A stretch of 64,000 nucleotides of DNA from Paraburkholderia solitsugae (GTDB lineage Bacteria; Pseudomonadota; Gammaproteobacteria; Burkholderiales; Burkholderiaceae), in assembly GCF_013177695.1 (NCBI RefSeq), contig NZ_WOEY01000122.1:28986-92985 (forward strand), given 5' to 3'. The notes below the pieces were generated by a model. The model was not told where the DNA came from, ran no database searches, and saw nothing but the letters and a program-made list of their open reading frames with translations. Below, piece after piece: positions 36,185 through 45,245 of the stretch; the stretch's first letter is position 1, and each line of letters opens with the position of its first letter. Made by a program: the position numbers and the translations under genes.

Positions 36185-36962
36185 CTACCTCGGTCCGAAG
36201 ACCTCCAGCAGCAACTCTGGTAGATGAACGTCGGGAAAGACGCACGTGCCGGGAAAGCAGAACGGGGCTGGGTTGAAGGGGATCGATAGGGGCTCTGCAC
36301 GAGCGGGTCCTCGTCGTTTCACGATGTCAAGGGTCAGGCCTTCGGCAGACGGTCTAAGCGCGAGCCGCAGCAACTCGGGCGACGCGTCCTGGGCGCTGGC
36401 GAGCGGCCGCTCCATGATGAAAAGCGTCTCCGACGACTGCGCGGCCAGATGCAACCGCCGTAGCGATGACGCCTGCGCATACTGAGCCCAGAAGATCAGC
36501 GCGCCGCAACTCCCCGCGCGCAGGATCTGTTCTGCCGACCAAAGCGCGTCGGCCGTTTTCGGCGCATTCACTCGAAACACCTGCTGTGGCGAAATGCCGA
36601 TGTAGTTCAGCCCGAGGCCGTCCGGTGTAGGTGGCGGCTGCACGAAAGCGATTGGACGAGATCCGGAGCAAAGAGCCGGCTGCAACAGCCGCAGTTCACC
36701 GACACTGGCGTGCTGCACGAGCAGGTCAACAAGCGCGCCGACCGGCCAGCCGCCGCCCGGCAATTCGCCCGACAGGGCCGGATACCCCGTATCCACGGCG
36801 CGGCCGCGTGCGAGCTGTGAAGCACAGCCATAACGCTATTCCCCCTGCCTCGGAATGCATACTTGTGTCGAGAAGGGCATCGACGGAGCGAGTCCGTTCA
36901 ACAGGGTCTCGTATCTGTTGGGCATGGGCGGCAGTCCGATTCACGATCTGACTCCATAGCAC
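36185..36962 (-). pseudogene. imuA: imuA (SOS mutagenesis protein) with N-terminal frameshift
   Basis: The frame ending at 36185 encodes a nearly complete ImuA, the RecA-like partner of ImuB and DnaE2 in error-prone repair: VDTGYPALSGELPGGGWPVG, APKTADALWSAEQILRAGSC, LRRLHLAAQSSETLFIMERP, LDIVKRRGPARAEPL. Upstream in this frame SQLARGRA precedes and then a TAG occurs. The missing N-terminal part (DPVERTRSVDALLDT to IALW) lies in another frame starting at 36962, so one extra base near 36825-36828 breaks the gene. No imuB or dnaE2 follows. Confidence 0.75.
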
Positions 36963-36977
36963 CGTATAAATATACAG
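36962..36977 (-). promoter_or_regulatory. LexA-box-like SOS operator of imuA
   Basis: Read on the minus strand, the 16 bases are CTGTATATTTATACGG. They keep the CTGT left half and AT-rich core of the beta/gammaproteobacterial LexA consensus CTGT-N8-ACAG, with one mismatch in the right half. The site lies immediately upstream of the imuA coding start, exactly where SOS control is expected. Confidence 0.65.
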
Positions 36978-37270
36978 TGAGTCTGGCTCAAGATTTCGAG
37001 ATTGGTTTAGTCACGCCGAAGTCTGCCACCGGTACGGCGGTTCAGTCTCTCGAAACGATCCAATTGACCGCTCAGGGTCGAGCGCCAGGTTCTGAAACCT
37101 GAACGACAGCGTTCACCATTCTTCGGACAAACGTGTCTTCGCAGCGTGCGACGAGTTTTCTTGAGGTGCACACGCATCGGGCCGAAAACTGGCGAATGCG
37201 CTGGTCGCTGGTTCACATGGGAGATAAGTCCGATTCCGCGACTGGGCGCCGAAACGCTGCATCGTCCCGG
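36978..37270. other. Intergenic, nothing recognised
   Basis: About 290 bp upstream of the imuA operator and downstream of the amidase-like gene. A 69-codon minus-strand frame (37007-37216) is rich in Arg and has no motif. I see no immunity gene for the amidase here. Confidence 0.4.
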
Positions 37271-37765
37271 CTACCATGAGCCGGAAGCTCCATGCCAGCG
37301 GGTAACGTAAGCATAGGTTACGTCGTCAATGTCATCGCCTGTCCACGCCCAGTTAATAGTCTGATACTTCGCGGACTTGTCGGGGTTGTCCTTCGATCCC
37401 CAGTACGCAGTTGGATATTTTCCTCCCGTCAGACCGCCAGGCACTATGACGACAACGTGCCCATTCGGAGCATCCTTGCATCCGGCAAGTACCACTCGAC
37501 CGTGGTCTTCAGACATTTTTGCGGCAAGAACGGATGAAGCGATTTTGGTCCAAGGGGCCATTTTGAACGCTTCAACGATATCGTTTGCCTGTCCCAGATT
37601 GGGAAAAAGATTCGCCACTGGAGACAATCCCAATTTTTTCAGCACCGCCTTTACGAAGCCGCTGCAGTTATCGAGGTAGTCGTCGTAACACTCTTCGCAA
37701 GCTTTTACCACCGGATGCGATGCATACTGCTTCGGTGGCTTTCCGTCCGGAACAATAAAAATCAT
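37271..37765 (-). CDS. NlpC/P60-like amidase without signal peptide (effector candidate)
   Basis: ATG 37765 has GGAGG upstream. The 164-aa protein carries the papain-like nucleophile motif DNCSGFVKAVLKKLGL near residue 33 and a catalytic-His strand APNGHVVVIVPGG near 104. YPTAYWGSKDNPDK and INWAWTGDDIDDVTYAYV follow. This layout resembles Tae-type cell-wall amidases exported by type VI secretion, which also lack signal peptides. No T6SS gene and no exported immunity protein are beside it. It is divergent from the CHAT-domain lipoprotein. Peptidoglycan cleavage is inferred. Confidence 0.65.
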   Translation of the reverse strand: MIFIVPDGKPPKQYASHPVVKACEECYDDYLDNCSGFVKAVLKKLGLSPVANLFPNLGQANDIVEAFKMAPWTKIASSVLAAKMSEDHGRVVLAGCKDAPNGHVVVIVPGGLTGGKYPTAYWGSKDNPDKSAKYQTINWAWTGDDIDDVTYAYVTRWHGASGSW

Positions 37766-38018
37766 TGGCGCCTCCATCTGATGGCTGTGCCGCATACGGA
37801 TCTGCAACGAGTATATATGCTGGAAAGCTGAACCGGCACCATGAACACTGCCGCCAACGGACAACGGTCGGCCCCGAACGGACTGGCGACCTGGCTGCGT
37901 TTTCACTTGCGCCGCGATGAACCTGATCGCTCCGGGCGTACTCTCGTGACTGCCCGCACGCTCTTGGGATTGGGACGCGCTGGCCTTCATTGTGCTCGCG
38001 CGCGAATGAGGAAGCATC

Positions 38019-40865
38019 ATGACGCTGACGCTGCGAACGACTGCGCGCCCTCTGTTGCTTGCGGTGCTATTGGCACTGTGCACGGCGTGTCAGACGACAT
38101 CGGACGATGACGGCCAGCAGGCGAGCATCGGGCATCGGCATGGTCACGGCGGCGCCGGTGGCGAGGCGCACGAAAGGACGACGCCGGCGGCGGACGGGGA
38201 AGCGGAGCGGACACAGTTTGCCGCGCCTGACAAGGCAACCCATGAGCAACTGGCCGGTACACAGGACGGCGAACAGCGGTTCAGGCTGCTCGACGAGCTC
38301 AGGCAGGCGTACGTCCGCACTGGGCACTCCCGTGAAGCGTTTCGCGTAGACGACGAGATTGTCGCTGACTCGCGAATTTCTGCGGGCCATCGATCGCTCG
38401 CCGCATCGTCCCTGTCGATCTTCTATGGGCTCTCCAATGATTTTCCGCGCAGCCAGCAGATGCTCGATACGGCAATGCGCCTCGCGCAGGATACCGGAGC
38501 GGGCGAGCTCGAAACGCTGACGGCCAATCCAACCTATCAGTATCTGTACGCCGAGGCGGAAATGACGGATCGCTTCTGGGGCCACCCCGAGGTGGCGCTG
38601 CGCCTGCGGCGCGAAGCAACGGAGCGGGCCTGGCATGACTACAACGATCCTTCGCTCAGCGCGAACCGGCATCGCGCGGCGGTTAACGTGCTGCTCGGCG
38701 AGCTCATCCAGCTGACACGCTCGCTGGTGGAGAACAAACGCGCGGACGAAGCGATGAACTATGCCAACGAGATCAGATGGGACCTCGACAATGGTCCGCA
38801 GCTGCGGCCGACACCGCTGCAGCGGGCACAGGTGGAGGTGGCGCGGGCGATCGCGCTATCGTCGTTTGACGACTACGACGCCGCGCTCGACGCAATCAAC
38901 TCGGCCATCAGCGGCTTGCAGCAAATGAATGCACCGGCCGATAGCCACGACTATGCGCGGGCGCTGGGCATCCGCCTGATGATTGCGCTTGCTCTGGGTC
39001 GCATCGGGCAACACCGCGATGACGCGAACCTCTACGAGCAGGTCGCGGCGGCTGATCCTAAGCAGGGCGGCGAGGTGGGCGCCGCTGAACGGGCGTCGCT
39101 CATACTCGCCGCTCGCGGAGACTGGGACGGAGCGCATCAGAAGATCGCCGACGCCCTCTATCCCCGCCATCACAAGCACGGCTCCGGCCGCGTCGCTGGC
39201 ATGGCGGGTGAGCGGGTACTGGTAGCGCTGCAGCTGATGTATGAATTCGAGGATCCCCACGGCACTGTCAGTGAGTCGCAAATCACGCGCTACGTGACGC
39301 CGTTTCTTGACACCGGGGACGACTGGGACGACACAGGCGAGCGTGGCATCATCATCGAGGACGGGGTGTTGGCCGCTTCAATGGCGCGATTGATGCGCGG
39401 CGGTGCGGAAAGTCAGGAGTTGGCGTTTCGCATCGCCGAACTGTTCCACGTTAAGGCGACCCAGGGCGCGATGATCGACGGGGCAACGCGTCTTTCGGCA
39501 ACGACGCCAGGACTGCTCGCGCTAATCGAGCAGGAGCAGACACTGCGCTATCAGCAGGCTGCTGATCCGTCCACGGTGGCCAGCACTGACGCGCAGTTGC
39601 GATCCCTGCATCGGCAGATCGTCAAGCAGTTTCCGTTGTACCGTCAACTGGTCGCGCCGGCCGTTCCGACCGCGGGTTCGATTGGCGCCGTGCTGCACCC
39701 GGGTGAGATCTATGTGGACCTCTATGCGGGGCGCGACGCCAGCTATGCGTTCGTCGTGCATCCGGGCGGCGCGTTCCGTGCGGTCGCACTGGACGCAAAC
39801 CGCGCGGCGCTGCGCAAACAGGTGGAGGCGCTGCGCGCGGGCTTCGACGCAGGTCTGCCGCCGACCCAGCCGGGAGAGCTTGCGGGCTTCGACCTCACCG
39901 CAGCAGCCAGCCTGTACTCAACGCTCATCGCGCCCATTGAGGCTGATCTGCAGGGTGCTACGACCGTCTACATCTCGACGAGCGGCGTGCTGGCCAGCAT
40001 TCCATACGAGGTGCTGATCACCCGGCCGGGAGTCAGCCTCGCGCAGGCGAATTGGTGGATCGACACGGTCACGCCCGTGCGGATGCCCAGTGGTTCGGCG
40101 CTCGTGCTCGCACGCGGCCAGCATGTCGCTCACGCGAGCCAGCCGCTCATCGCGTTCGCAGATCCCAGTTTCGACGGCAGTAACGCCGCGCCGACCGAAA
40201 GGGTAAGAGGTCTGGCCGGGGCACGAGCATTTCCCGTTGACAGCAGCGCGGCAACGTTCGATTACCACCGCGTCGTGCCGCTGCCGGAGACGCTCGACGA
40301 AGCGCGCGCGATCGCAGCGGCGCTCGACGCCCCGGAAACGAGTGTGCTTTCCGGCCTGAGCGCATCGCGCAGCCGGGCCCTGAAGGAAAACATGTCGGAC
40401 GATCGCGTGGTGCTCTTCGCGACGCATGGTGTCATCCCGGGCGAGGTGCCGGGCGTGCACAAGGCCGGGCTCGCATTGGCCTACGAGGGAAGCGGTCTGC
40501 CGGATTCCATCCTGACCGCCGATGATATTGTCACGCTTCGCCTGAACGCCGACTGGGTCATCCTGTCCGCATGCAACACAGGCCTTGCTACTGGCGACGC
40601 CGGCGATTCGGTCTCGGCGCTGTCGCGTGCGTTCTTCGCGGCTGGCGCGCGCTCGATGCTGGTGACGCAATGGGCAGTGGAGTCCAACTCGGCTGCGCAG
40701 ATCACCGGTGGTCTGTTCAGGGTCTACGCTGCCGATCCGGCCTTATCGAAGGCGGCAGCCCTTGCGCGCGTCGAGCGTGACATGAAAGGCGGGAAGTACG
40801 GTCCGCTCTATCAGCATCCGTATTTCTGGGCCGCGTATTTTTTGGCGGGCGATGCGGCGCGCTGA
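38019..40865 (+). CDS. Lipoprotein with TPR-like helices and C-terminal CHAT protease domain
   Basis: A 948-aa protein. The signal peptide with lipobox ALCTAC (Cys24) anchors it to a membrane. Residues 60-530 are helical repeats of TPR type (AEMTDRFWGHPEVALRLRRE, ALSSFDDYDAALDAINSAIS). The C-terminal 300 residues are a CHAT domain, the caspase-like fold: catalytic His in VVLFATHGVIPGE and Cys in WVILSACNTGLATGD. It also has the family end SMLVTQWAVESNSAAQITGG and YFWAAYFLAGD. CHAT proteases act in defence and cell-death pathways (e.g. TPR-CHAT of type III-E CRISPR), but envelope-anchored ones are unstudied. ATG 38019 follows GAGGAAG. Confidence 0.88.
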   Translation: MTLTLRTTARPLLLAVLLALCTACQTTSDDDGQQASIGHRHGHGGAGGEAHERTTPAADGEAERTQFAAPDKATHEQLAGTQDGEQRFRLLDELRQAYVRTGHSREAFRVDDEIVADSRISAGHRSLAASSLSIFYGLSNDFPRSQQMLDTAMRLAQDTGAGELETLTANPTYQYLYAEAEMTDRFWGHPEVALRLRREATERAWHDYNDPSLSANRHRAAVNVLLGELIQLTRSLVENKRADEAMNYANEIRWDLDNGPQLRPTPLQRAQVEVARAIALSSFDDYDAALDAINSAISGLQQMNAPADSHDYARALGIRLMIALALGRIGQHRDDANLYEQVAAADPKQGGEVGAAERASLILAARGDWDGAHQKIADALYPRHHKHGSGRVAGMAGERVLVALQLMYEFEDPHGTVSESQITRYVTPFLDTGDDWDDTGERGIIIEDGVLAASMARLMRGGAESQELAFRIAELFHVKATQGAMIDGATRLSATTPGLLALIEQEQTLRYQQAADPSTVASTDAQLRSLHRQIVKQFPLYRQLVAPAVPTAGSIGAVLHPGEIYVDLYAGRDASYAFVVHPGGAFRAVALDANRAALRKQVEALRAGFDAGLPPTQPGELAGFDLTAAASLYSTLIAPIEADLQGATTVYISTSGVLASIPYEVLITRPGVSLAQANWWIDTVTPVRMPSGSALVLARGQHVAHASQPLIAFADPSFDGSNAAPTERVRGLAGARAFPVDSSAATFDYHRVVPLPETLDEARAIAAALDAPETSVLSGLSASRSRALKENMSDDRVVLFATHGVIPGEVPGVHKAGLALAYEGSGLPDSILTADDIVTLRLNADWVILSACNTGLATGDAGDSVSALSRAFFAAGARSMLVTQWAVESNSAAQITGGLFRVYAADPALSKAAALARVERDMKGGKYGPLYQHPYFWAAYFLAGDAAR

Positions 40866-41200
40866 ATTATCGGGCTACCTGACCATCGTCGCTTGACGTC
40901 TGTGCCTCGCGACCGGGGTGGTAGTTGCGAGTCCGTAGCTACCCAGCGTTCTTTAGCCACTCGCGGATTTCGGGGCGGATGCGGCATAAGAACGCTCACA
41001 GCCATCGCAAAACTCCCACGCGTAACCGTCTAGGGCTTCTCGGCAAAAGGATACCCGCTCGTCGGCCGTTGCGGCCCGACAAGCCGCGACCAGGCGATCC
41101 AGCTTTGAACGCCTTCCTCCACCGATCAGATGCCAAGCCATGCGTGCGAGCGTGTCCAGTAGGGGGCGATGAGCGCTCCCTCTCCACACCTTCCGACCAA
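40866..41200. other. Intergenic region with a possible broken small gene
   Basis: A minus-strand frame (40953-41141) gives MAWHLIGGGRRSKLDRLVAA and EALDGYAWEFCDGCERS, which looks coding. At the end another frame gives CRIRPEIREWLKNAG before a stop near 40940, a more natural C-terminus. This suggests a small gene of about 70 codons with a frameshift near 41000. Unrecognised. Confidence 0.35.
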
Positions 41201-41920
41201 CTACATCCCATGTATCAGGCCGTGCGCCAACACGCGCAGCTCCTGGAACTGGGTCGCCAACTCGAAACTAAGCACGAATGCGGCGCCATAAAACAAGCCT
41301 GGATAGCGCTGCGCGAACGCCAGCATCGGTGCGGCGATGCGCGTGCGTATCGCCCTGGCGCTCATCACGCATGTGATGCCGATGCCGAGCGCCGCACCGG
41401 CCAGCACGTCCGTCGGGTAGTGCACGCCGAGATAGATACGCGGCAGGCCGATCAGCACCACCGCGTGCAATAGCGCGTAGATCCCCACGGGCCGCGAGGC
41501 GAGGAAAATACCCATAGCGACCGCGCACCAGAGCATGGCGTGATCGCTCGGAAACGAGCTCCACGTGCGAAGCACCGGCTCGTCCACATTGGCCTCAGGA
41601 AAGAACGCACGCAATGCCGGTTCATACATCGGCCGCAGGCGAAACGGCAGGTAGTGCGCAAGCAGGCGGCCGGCCGCCAGCGCGATAAGGCCGCTCGCGA
41701 TGGCGATCACGACGAGTTCGCGCTGGTGTCGCCGGACGGCCTCGCCGTCAGGTCCTTCCGCACGTTCGCGCCTGAACCAGACCCACCACAGCAGTGCAAC
41801 CAACACCACGCCCTTCGGCAAGTACGCGTTCACGACCGCTTCGACTACATGGGTGAAGCCTTGAGAGTGAATGGCCACTTTATTTATGGACGCGATGGTC
41901 CACGTATCGATGACGTTCAT
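41201..41920 (-). CDS. PAP2-family membrane phosphatase (undecaprenyl-PP phosphatase type)
   Basis: A 239-aa protein starting at 41920. It has six helices and the three PAP2 motifs: LAHYLPFRLRPMYEP, SSFPSDHAMLWCAVAMG (PSxH), and RIYLGVHYPTDVLAG (SRxxxxxHxxxD-like, with RIYLGVHYPTD). BcrC/PgpB-like enzymes of this size recycle undecaprenyl pyrophosphate or dephosphorylate lipid phosphates in the inner membrane. The substrate cannot be told from sequence. Confidence 0.88.
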   Translation of the reverse strand: MNVIDTWTIASINKVAIHSQGFTHVVEAVVNAYLPKGVVLVALLWWVWFRRERAEGPDGEAVRRHQRELVVIAIASGLIALAAGRLLAHYLPFRLRPMYEPALRAFFPEANVDEPVLRTWSSFPSDHAMLWCAVAMGIFLASRPVGIYALLHAVVLIGLPRIYLGVHYPTDVLAGAALGIGITCVMSARAIRTRIAAPMLAFAQRYPGLFYGAAFVLSFELATQFQELRVLAHGLIHGM

Positions 41921-42515
41921 TTGTCTCTGCTCCCCTATGTGCGGCAACCGACATAACTTCATTTGGCCGCAGCCGCTGCCACGCCGCCGCATCACAAGCA
42001 TCGCTAATGCCCGGCTACGCGGCGAAGCGCTCGACGGCCGGTAACGACTATCATCTAATTGACATGAAGATGTGGTATGTGCGCTGGCGCGTGTAGTGTC
42101 CCAGCTAGTTGTCGGATCCCTCGCTCAAGCCTCTTCCAGAAGCATTCGCGCGAATCGCCCGTTCGCGGTTGCCAACAACCGCTGTTATGACCCCGCCACA
42201 GCCACCAGCACCGTCGCTTCCCGCCTCCGGTGTAACGTCAATGGGCATTCAAATACCGGGTTGGCTCACTGGTGCAGCCATCGACCGTCGACGACCAGCG
42301 CACCGGCGGCTGGCCGCAATGGTCGACGAACAGCAGGCGAAGCGGTGTGGGTAGATGACCCATATCGACCCGATTGCAGTCCGTCGCCAATCGCGTCCGG
42401 GTGTCTCAAACGGCTCGAACGACTACGGTCCGACGCGTCGCCCTGAAGTGATCATTCGCTGCCCACCGACGTGCGGTCGGCCGCGAACGTCCACAACGGC
42501 CAACCCAAATCGAGG
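41921..42515. other. Intergenic region, no convincing gene
   Basis: About 595 bp between the PAP2 gene and the end of the dehydrogenase gene. Plus-strand frames at 42072-42555 have no family signature. One (42109-42354) begins MSDPSLKPLPEAFARIARSR and could be a small gene, but it has no ribosome binding site. Confidence 0.4.
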
Positions 42516-43961
42516 CTACACAGCCATGACCGACACAGCCTTGGTGACCAGATAGCCTTCCATGGCTTCCGGGCCGCCTTCAGAGCCGTAGCCCGAATCC
42601 TTCACCCCGCCAAACGGCATTTCCGGCGAAGGCGCCGCAGGCTGGTTGATCCACAACATGCCGACTTCCATCTGTTGCGACAGCAGATGCACGTTGCGGA
42701 ACGACTTCGTGAACGCATAACCGGCGAGACCAAACGGCAGACGGTTCGCCTCGGCGATCGCTTCTTCGAGCGTGTCGAAACCGCGGATCGCGGCGATCGG
42801 GCCGAACGGTTCGTTGTTGAACACGTCCGATTCGAGCGATACGTTGGTCAGCACGGTCGGCGCGAAGAAGTTGCCCTCCGAGCCCATGCGTTCGCCGCCC
42901 GTCTCGACCTTCGCACCCGTCTTGCGGGCATCGTCCAGCACCTTGCTCATCGCCGTGAGACGGCGCGCATTAGCGAGCGGCCCCAGGGTCGTGCCTTCCG
43001 CCAGACCGTCGCCGAGCTTGAGGCCTTCAGCATGTTTGACGAGCGCCGCGGCGAATTCTTCGCGGATGCTGTTGTGCACCAGAAAGCGCGTCGGCGAGAT
43101 GCAGACCTGACCGGCATTGCGGAACTTCGCGGCACCCGCGGCCTTGATGGCCAGCGCCACGTCGGCGTCTTCGGCCACGATGACCGGTGCATGACCGCCC
43201 AGCTCCATCGTCGCGCGCTTCATGTGCGTGCCGGCCAGCGCGGCCAGTTGCTTGCCGACCGGCGTCGAACCGGTGAACGTGACCTTGCGGATCACCGGAT
43301 GCGGAATCAGGTAGCTGGAAATCTCTGCCGGATCGCCGAACACGAGGCCGACCGTACCGGCCGGCACGCCGGCTTCAACGAACGCCTGCAGCAGCGCCGC
43401 CGGCGACGCCGGGGTTTCTTCCGGCGCCTTGACGAGGAACGAGCAGCCGCACGCCAGCGCCGCGCTCAGCTTGCGCACAACCTGATTGACCGGGAAATTC
43501 CACGGCGTGAAGGCCGCCACCGGGCCGATCGGTTCCTTGAGCACGGTTTGCTGCACCGCCAGATTGCGTGGCGGCACGATCCGGCCGTAGACGCGGCGGC
43601 CTTCGTCGGCGAACCATTCGATGATGTCCGCCGCGGACAGCACTTCGACGCGTGCCTCGGCGAACGGCTTGCCCTGTTCCTGCGTCATCAGGCGGGCGAT
43701 GTCGGAGGCGCGCTCGCGCACCAGCGCCGCGGCCTTGCGCATGGTGGTGGCGCGTTCGTTGGCCGGAATCTTGCGCCAGGCTTCGAAGCCGCGCTGTGCG
43801 GCGGCCAGCGCACGGTCCAGATCGGCAATGCCAGCATGGGCCACTTTGCCGATGGCCTTGCCGGTGGCGGGATTGATGACGTCGAGGGTTTTGCCGCTGG
43901 CAGCGTCGCACCACTCGCCGTTGATCAGAAGTCGGGTATCGGTATAGCCTGATGTGACCAT
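42516..43961 (-). CDS. gabD: NAD(P)-dependent succinate-semialdehyde dehydrogenase
   Basis: A 481-aa aldehyde dehydrogenase. Signatures: FTPWNFPVNQVVRKLSAALA, FTGSTPVGKQLAAL, catalytic Glu in MELGGHAPVIVAED and catalytic Cys in NAGQVCISPTRFLVH. Sequence and length match the GabD group, which oxidises succinic semialdehyde to succinate. It is the last gene of a nine-gene operon, 24 bp after a LysR gene, suggesting the pathway ends in succinic semialdehyde. Related aldehydes (glutarate semialdehyde) are possible substrates. Confidence 0.85.
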   Translation of the reverse strand: MVTSGYTDTRLLINGEWCDAASGKTLDVINPATGKAIGKVAHAGIADLDRALAAAQRGFEAWRKIPANERATTMRKAAALVRERASDIARLMTQEQGKPFAEARVEVLSAADIIEWFADEGRRVYGRIVPPRNLAVQQTVLKEPIGPVAAFTPWNFPVNQVVRKLSAALACGCSFLVKAPEETPASPAALLQAFVEAGVPAGTVGLVFGDPAEISSYLIPHPVIRKVTFTGSTPVGKQLAALAGTHMKRATMELGGHAPVIVAEDADVALAIKAAGAAKFRNAGQVCISPTRFLVHNSIREEFAAALVKHAEGLKLGDGLAEGTTLGPLANARRLTAMSKVLDDARKTGAKVETGGERMGSEGNFFAPTVLTNVSLESDVFNNEPFGPIAAIRGFDTLEEAIAEANRLPFGLAGYAFTKSFRNVHLLSQQMEVGMLWINQPAAPSPEMPFGGVKDSGYGSEGGPEAMEGYLVTKAVSVMAV

Positions 43962-43985
43962 GTTGTATTCCTGTTTAGTTGAAGA

Positions 43986-44900
43986 TCAGGCGTCACGCAG
44001 CGCCAATTCCACATGCCTCAGGCGTCGCACGATACGTTCGACGAACTCCAGCGTCACATGAGGTAGCGCACGCTGGTTGGGTGTGATGACGCCGACGGTG
44101 AGTGCGTTGACGTTCACGTCGTCGAGCGGTCTCCATACCACGTCACCGCGCGCCAGTTCGTCGAGGAAGGCCAGTTTGGAGAAAAATGAAATGCCCCGCC
44201 CTGACGCAATCAGCCGCTTGAGCAGCGTCGTCGAATTACAGGTGACGCTCGGCTGCAACGACTCCCAGTACTCGGGAAAGTCGGTCGTGACGACGCCCTG
44301 GATCGGCGATCGCCCTTCGAGCCGCAGAAACGCGTGATTGCGGCATTCGTCGAAGCTGATGCGCTCCGTCTTCGCTAGCGGATGGGACGATGCCATGACC
44401 ACCCCCGGCGGTAGCGATACCTCGGTCACGACATCGAGCCCCGCGGGCAGCTTCGTAATGTACGTAATGCCGACGTCATACTCGCCACTCACGAGTCGCG
44501 TCGGTACGTCGTGCGGCGGCACCGCGGCGATCGAATAGGTGACAGCCGGATAGGCGTCCGAAAACTCCTCGACGGTCGCCGGCAGAAAATCGACGAAAAG
44601 CGAATCCATTGCCACGACCGAGACGTGTCCATTGCGTTCGCCCTTCAGGTCGTCAAGTTCGCTGCGCATCAAGTGGAAGTCGTTCAGCGTCGCGCGAATG
44701 TGTTGCAGCATGCGCTCACCGGCCGCGTTCAAGCGGATGCCGTTCGGCAGCCGGTCAAACAATTCTGTCCCCATCTCCGCTTCGAGTTTGAGGATCTGCC
44801 GGTTGACCGCGCTCGACGCGACATAGAGGTTCTGCGCGGCCTTGCGGATCGAACTGCACCGAGCCACTTCGACAAAATACTTCAGGACATTCGCATGCAT
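43986..44900 (-). CDS. LysR-type regulator inside the catabolic operon
   Basis: A 304-aa LTTR: N-terminal HTH (FVEVARCSSIRKAAQNLYVA, SSAVNRQILKLEAEMGTELF) and a periplasmic-binding-like effector domain. It lies only 9 bp after the ferredoxin gene and 24 bp before gabD, in the same direction. A LysR gene embedded in the operon rather than divergent is unusual and implies autoregulation through the operon promoter. The effector is presumably the substrate or an intermediate. Confidence 0.9.
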   Translation of the reverse strand: MHANVLKYFVEVARCSSIRKAAQNLYVASSAVNRQILKLEAEMGTELFDRLPNGIRLNAAGERMLQHIRATLNDFHLMRSELDDLKGERNGHVSVVAMDSLFVDFLPATVEEFSDAYPAVTYSIAAVPPHDVPTRLVSGEYDVGITYITKLPAGLDVVTEVSLPPGVVMASSHPLAKTERISFDECRNHAFLRLEGRSPIQGVVTTDFPEYWESLQPSVTCNSTTLLKRLIASGRGISFFSKLAFLDELARGDVVWRPLDDVNVNALTVGVITPNQRALPHVTLEFVERIVRRLRHVELALRDA

Positions 44901-44909
44901 CGTGTTTTC

Positions 44910-45245
44910 TCAGTTCATCGGCCGCACCGTCCAGGCGGCGACCACGGGATGATCGCAGGCTACCTTGCCCACGTCGCATGCGCCACCCGGGGAACCGAGC
45001 GCACTCGCTTCCGGCCCGAAGAAATCCCGATTCACGGCGGCGAACATGGCCTCCGATTGCGGGAGTTCTTCATCGTGAAAGATCGCTTCGGTCGGGCACA
45101 CCGATACACACACGCCGCAGTTGATGCATTCCTCGGGGTGGATGTAGAGCGTGCGCCCGCCTTCGTAGATACAGTCAACCGGGCAGCATTGCACACACGC
45201 GCCGTCTTTGACGTCGATGCAGGGCGACGTGATGACGTAGGCCAT
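44910..45245 (-). CDS. Ferredoxin, 7Fe/8Fe type with C-terminal extension
   Basis: A 111-aa protein of the FdxA group. Cluster motifs are CVQCCPVDCIYEGGRTLYIH and CINCGVCVSVCPTEAIFHDE; the spacing in the first motif suggests a 3Fe-4S plus a 4Fe-4S cluster. The tail (FFGPEASALGSPGGACDVGK) is long. Its start overlaps the enoyl-CoA hydratase stop by one base (TGATG). It should carry electrons for the pathway's FAD oxidoreductase or a partner elsewhere. Confidence 0.92.
   Translation of the reverse strand: MAYVITSPCIDVKDGACVQCCPVDCIYEGGRTLYIHPEECINCGVCVSVCPTEAIFHDEELPQSEAMFAAVNRDFFGPEASALGSPGGACDVGKVACDHPVVAAWTVRPMN

Noticed and set aside
39918..40670. 250-codon minus-strand frame opposite the CHAT domain
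   Set aside because: Shadow; the CHAT catalytic motifs are on the plus strand.
42471..43952. 493-codon plus-strand frame opposite gabD
   Set aside because: Antisense shadow; the gabD reading has all aldehyde dehydrogenase motifs.
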